The translations under genes were made by a program, and so were the position numbers. Positions 63,396 to 64,000 of a DNA stretch of 64,000 bases are shown here, piece after piece. Below the pieces are notes generated by a model that made no database searches, was not told the DNA's origin, and was given only the letters and a program-made list of their open reading frames with translations. How positions within the stretch are numbered: the stretch's first letter is position 1; the number at the start of each line of letters is the position of its first letter. The stretch spans positions 114,238,074-114,302,073 of the forward strand of contig NC_081840.1 in the NCBI RefSeq assembly GCF_963259705.1. The letters run 5' to 3'. Source of the DNA: Myotis daubentonii. Its lineage: Eukaryota > Chordata > Mammalia > Chiroptera > Vespertilionidae.

Positions 63396-63620
63396 TGTCA
63401 TTCCACACTGCTTCTCACTTGGGGTCCCCAAATCGAATGGGCTGAGCCCTCCTTGGGAAGCAGCATGTGTGGACACTGGGACCCATGGTGAAGGTGACAC
63501 CCCTGGAATTGGACTGGCAAGTGCAATGCTGGAGTGTTAAGCGGTGGTAGCTTCAAGTTCCTGGATCTTTTGGTTGGGGTACAAAAAGGATATATTTGAG
63601 AATACATTTAACCTGGTTTT

Positions 63621-63840
63621 TTTCTTTTTAATATATTTTTATTGATTTCAGAGAGGAAAGGAGAGGGAGAGAGAGATAGAAACATCAATGATGAGAGAGA
63701 ATCATTGATTGGTTGCCTCCTGCACACCCACACTGGGGATTGAGCCTGCAACCTGGGCATGTGCCCTTGGCCGGAATCAAACCTGGGACCCTTCAGTCCA
63801 TAGGCCGATGCTCTATCCACTGAGCCAAACCAGCTAGGGC
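63621..63840 (-). mobile_element. Ves SINE, reverse orientation, 13-bp TSD
   Basis: ATATATTTTTATTGATTTCA, the GAGAGA purine block, CATCAATGATGAGAGAGAAT, CGGAATCAAACCTGGGACCC (B-box complement) and CTATCCACTGAGCCAAACCA. Flanking TTAACCTGGTTTT (63608-63620) and TTAACTTGGTTTT (63841-63853) match in 12 of 13. Confidence 0.97.
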
Positions 63841-64000
63841 TTAACTTGGTTTTAAAGAATAATAAGTTTCGAGATAAAGGAAAGACAGTCTTTCGGAACA
63901 AAGGAGTTGCATAGATAAGGCAGGCAGATGTCCAGCGGCTGGCCCTGGAAGAACTACAAATGGGTTTCAACTACGGACAAATAGATAAGCCAGATGCCTC

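Overview
The window is nuclear DNA of a vesper bat (family Vespertilionidae, for example Myotis, Eptesicus or Pipistrellus). Three kinds of lineage-restricted repeat support this. There are about ten Ves-type tRNA-derived SINEs on both strands, several with intact target-site duplications. There are HeliBat rolling-circle transposons, including a head-to-tail pair. There are three copies of the 220-bp SPIN hAT element. The rest is the usual placental-mammal background: L2, MIR, MLT1 and other ERVL LTRs, MER5A-like hAT relics and L1.

I found no protein-coding gene, no convincing exon chain, no rRNA, no functional tRNA and no clear CpG-island promoter. The open frames on both strands are short. 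They overlap SINEs, microsatellites or non-repetitive DNA without family resemblance. The only recognisable protein-coding remains belong to a 5'-truncated, frame-broken L1 (about 26708-29207) that keeps parts of the ORF2 reverse transcriptase and its C-terminal zinc-knuckle region. The window is best read as intergenic DNA or the inside of a long intron.

Layout. 1-7 kb: a Ves SINE, L2, an MLT1 LTR, unique DNA, then a 176-bp HeliBat inside a Ves tail. 7-14 kb: MIR, MLT1 and L2 relics, unique DNA and a GGAT microsatellite. 14-19 kb: a clean Ves SINE, two candidate conserved elements, and an L2 broken by both a SPIN and an older Charlie-type hAT. 19-22 kb: an odd GAT-rich low-complexity tract followed by the HeliBat tandem. 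22-29 kb: MIR and hAT relics, then an L1 that split a MIR. 29-42 kb: SPIN copy 2, an antisense L1M relic between 41-bp direct repeats, L2 and MIR relics, and a cluster of five Ves SINEs. 42-50 kb: the best candidate regulatory sequence (42.15-42.83 kb, with a MEF2-type decamer and a TAATTA core), CA/GT microsatellites and L2. 50-64 kb: an older Ves variant, MER5A and hAT relics, MLT1 and ERVL-type LTRs, SPIN copy 3 and a terminal Ves.

Nothing works together as a pathway. What the window offers is insertion stratigraphy: L2 and MIR are oldest, then MLT1/ERVL and Charlie elements, then Ves and L1, with SPIN and HeliBat among the younger layers. All calls come from reading the sequence. Family names rest on remembered consensus features and should be confirmed with RepeatMasker using a bat library. 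Ends without a stated target-site duplication are approximate.
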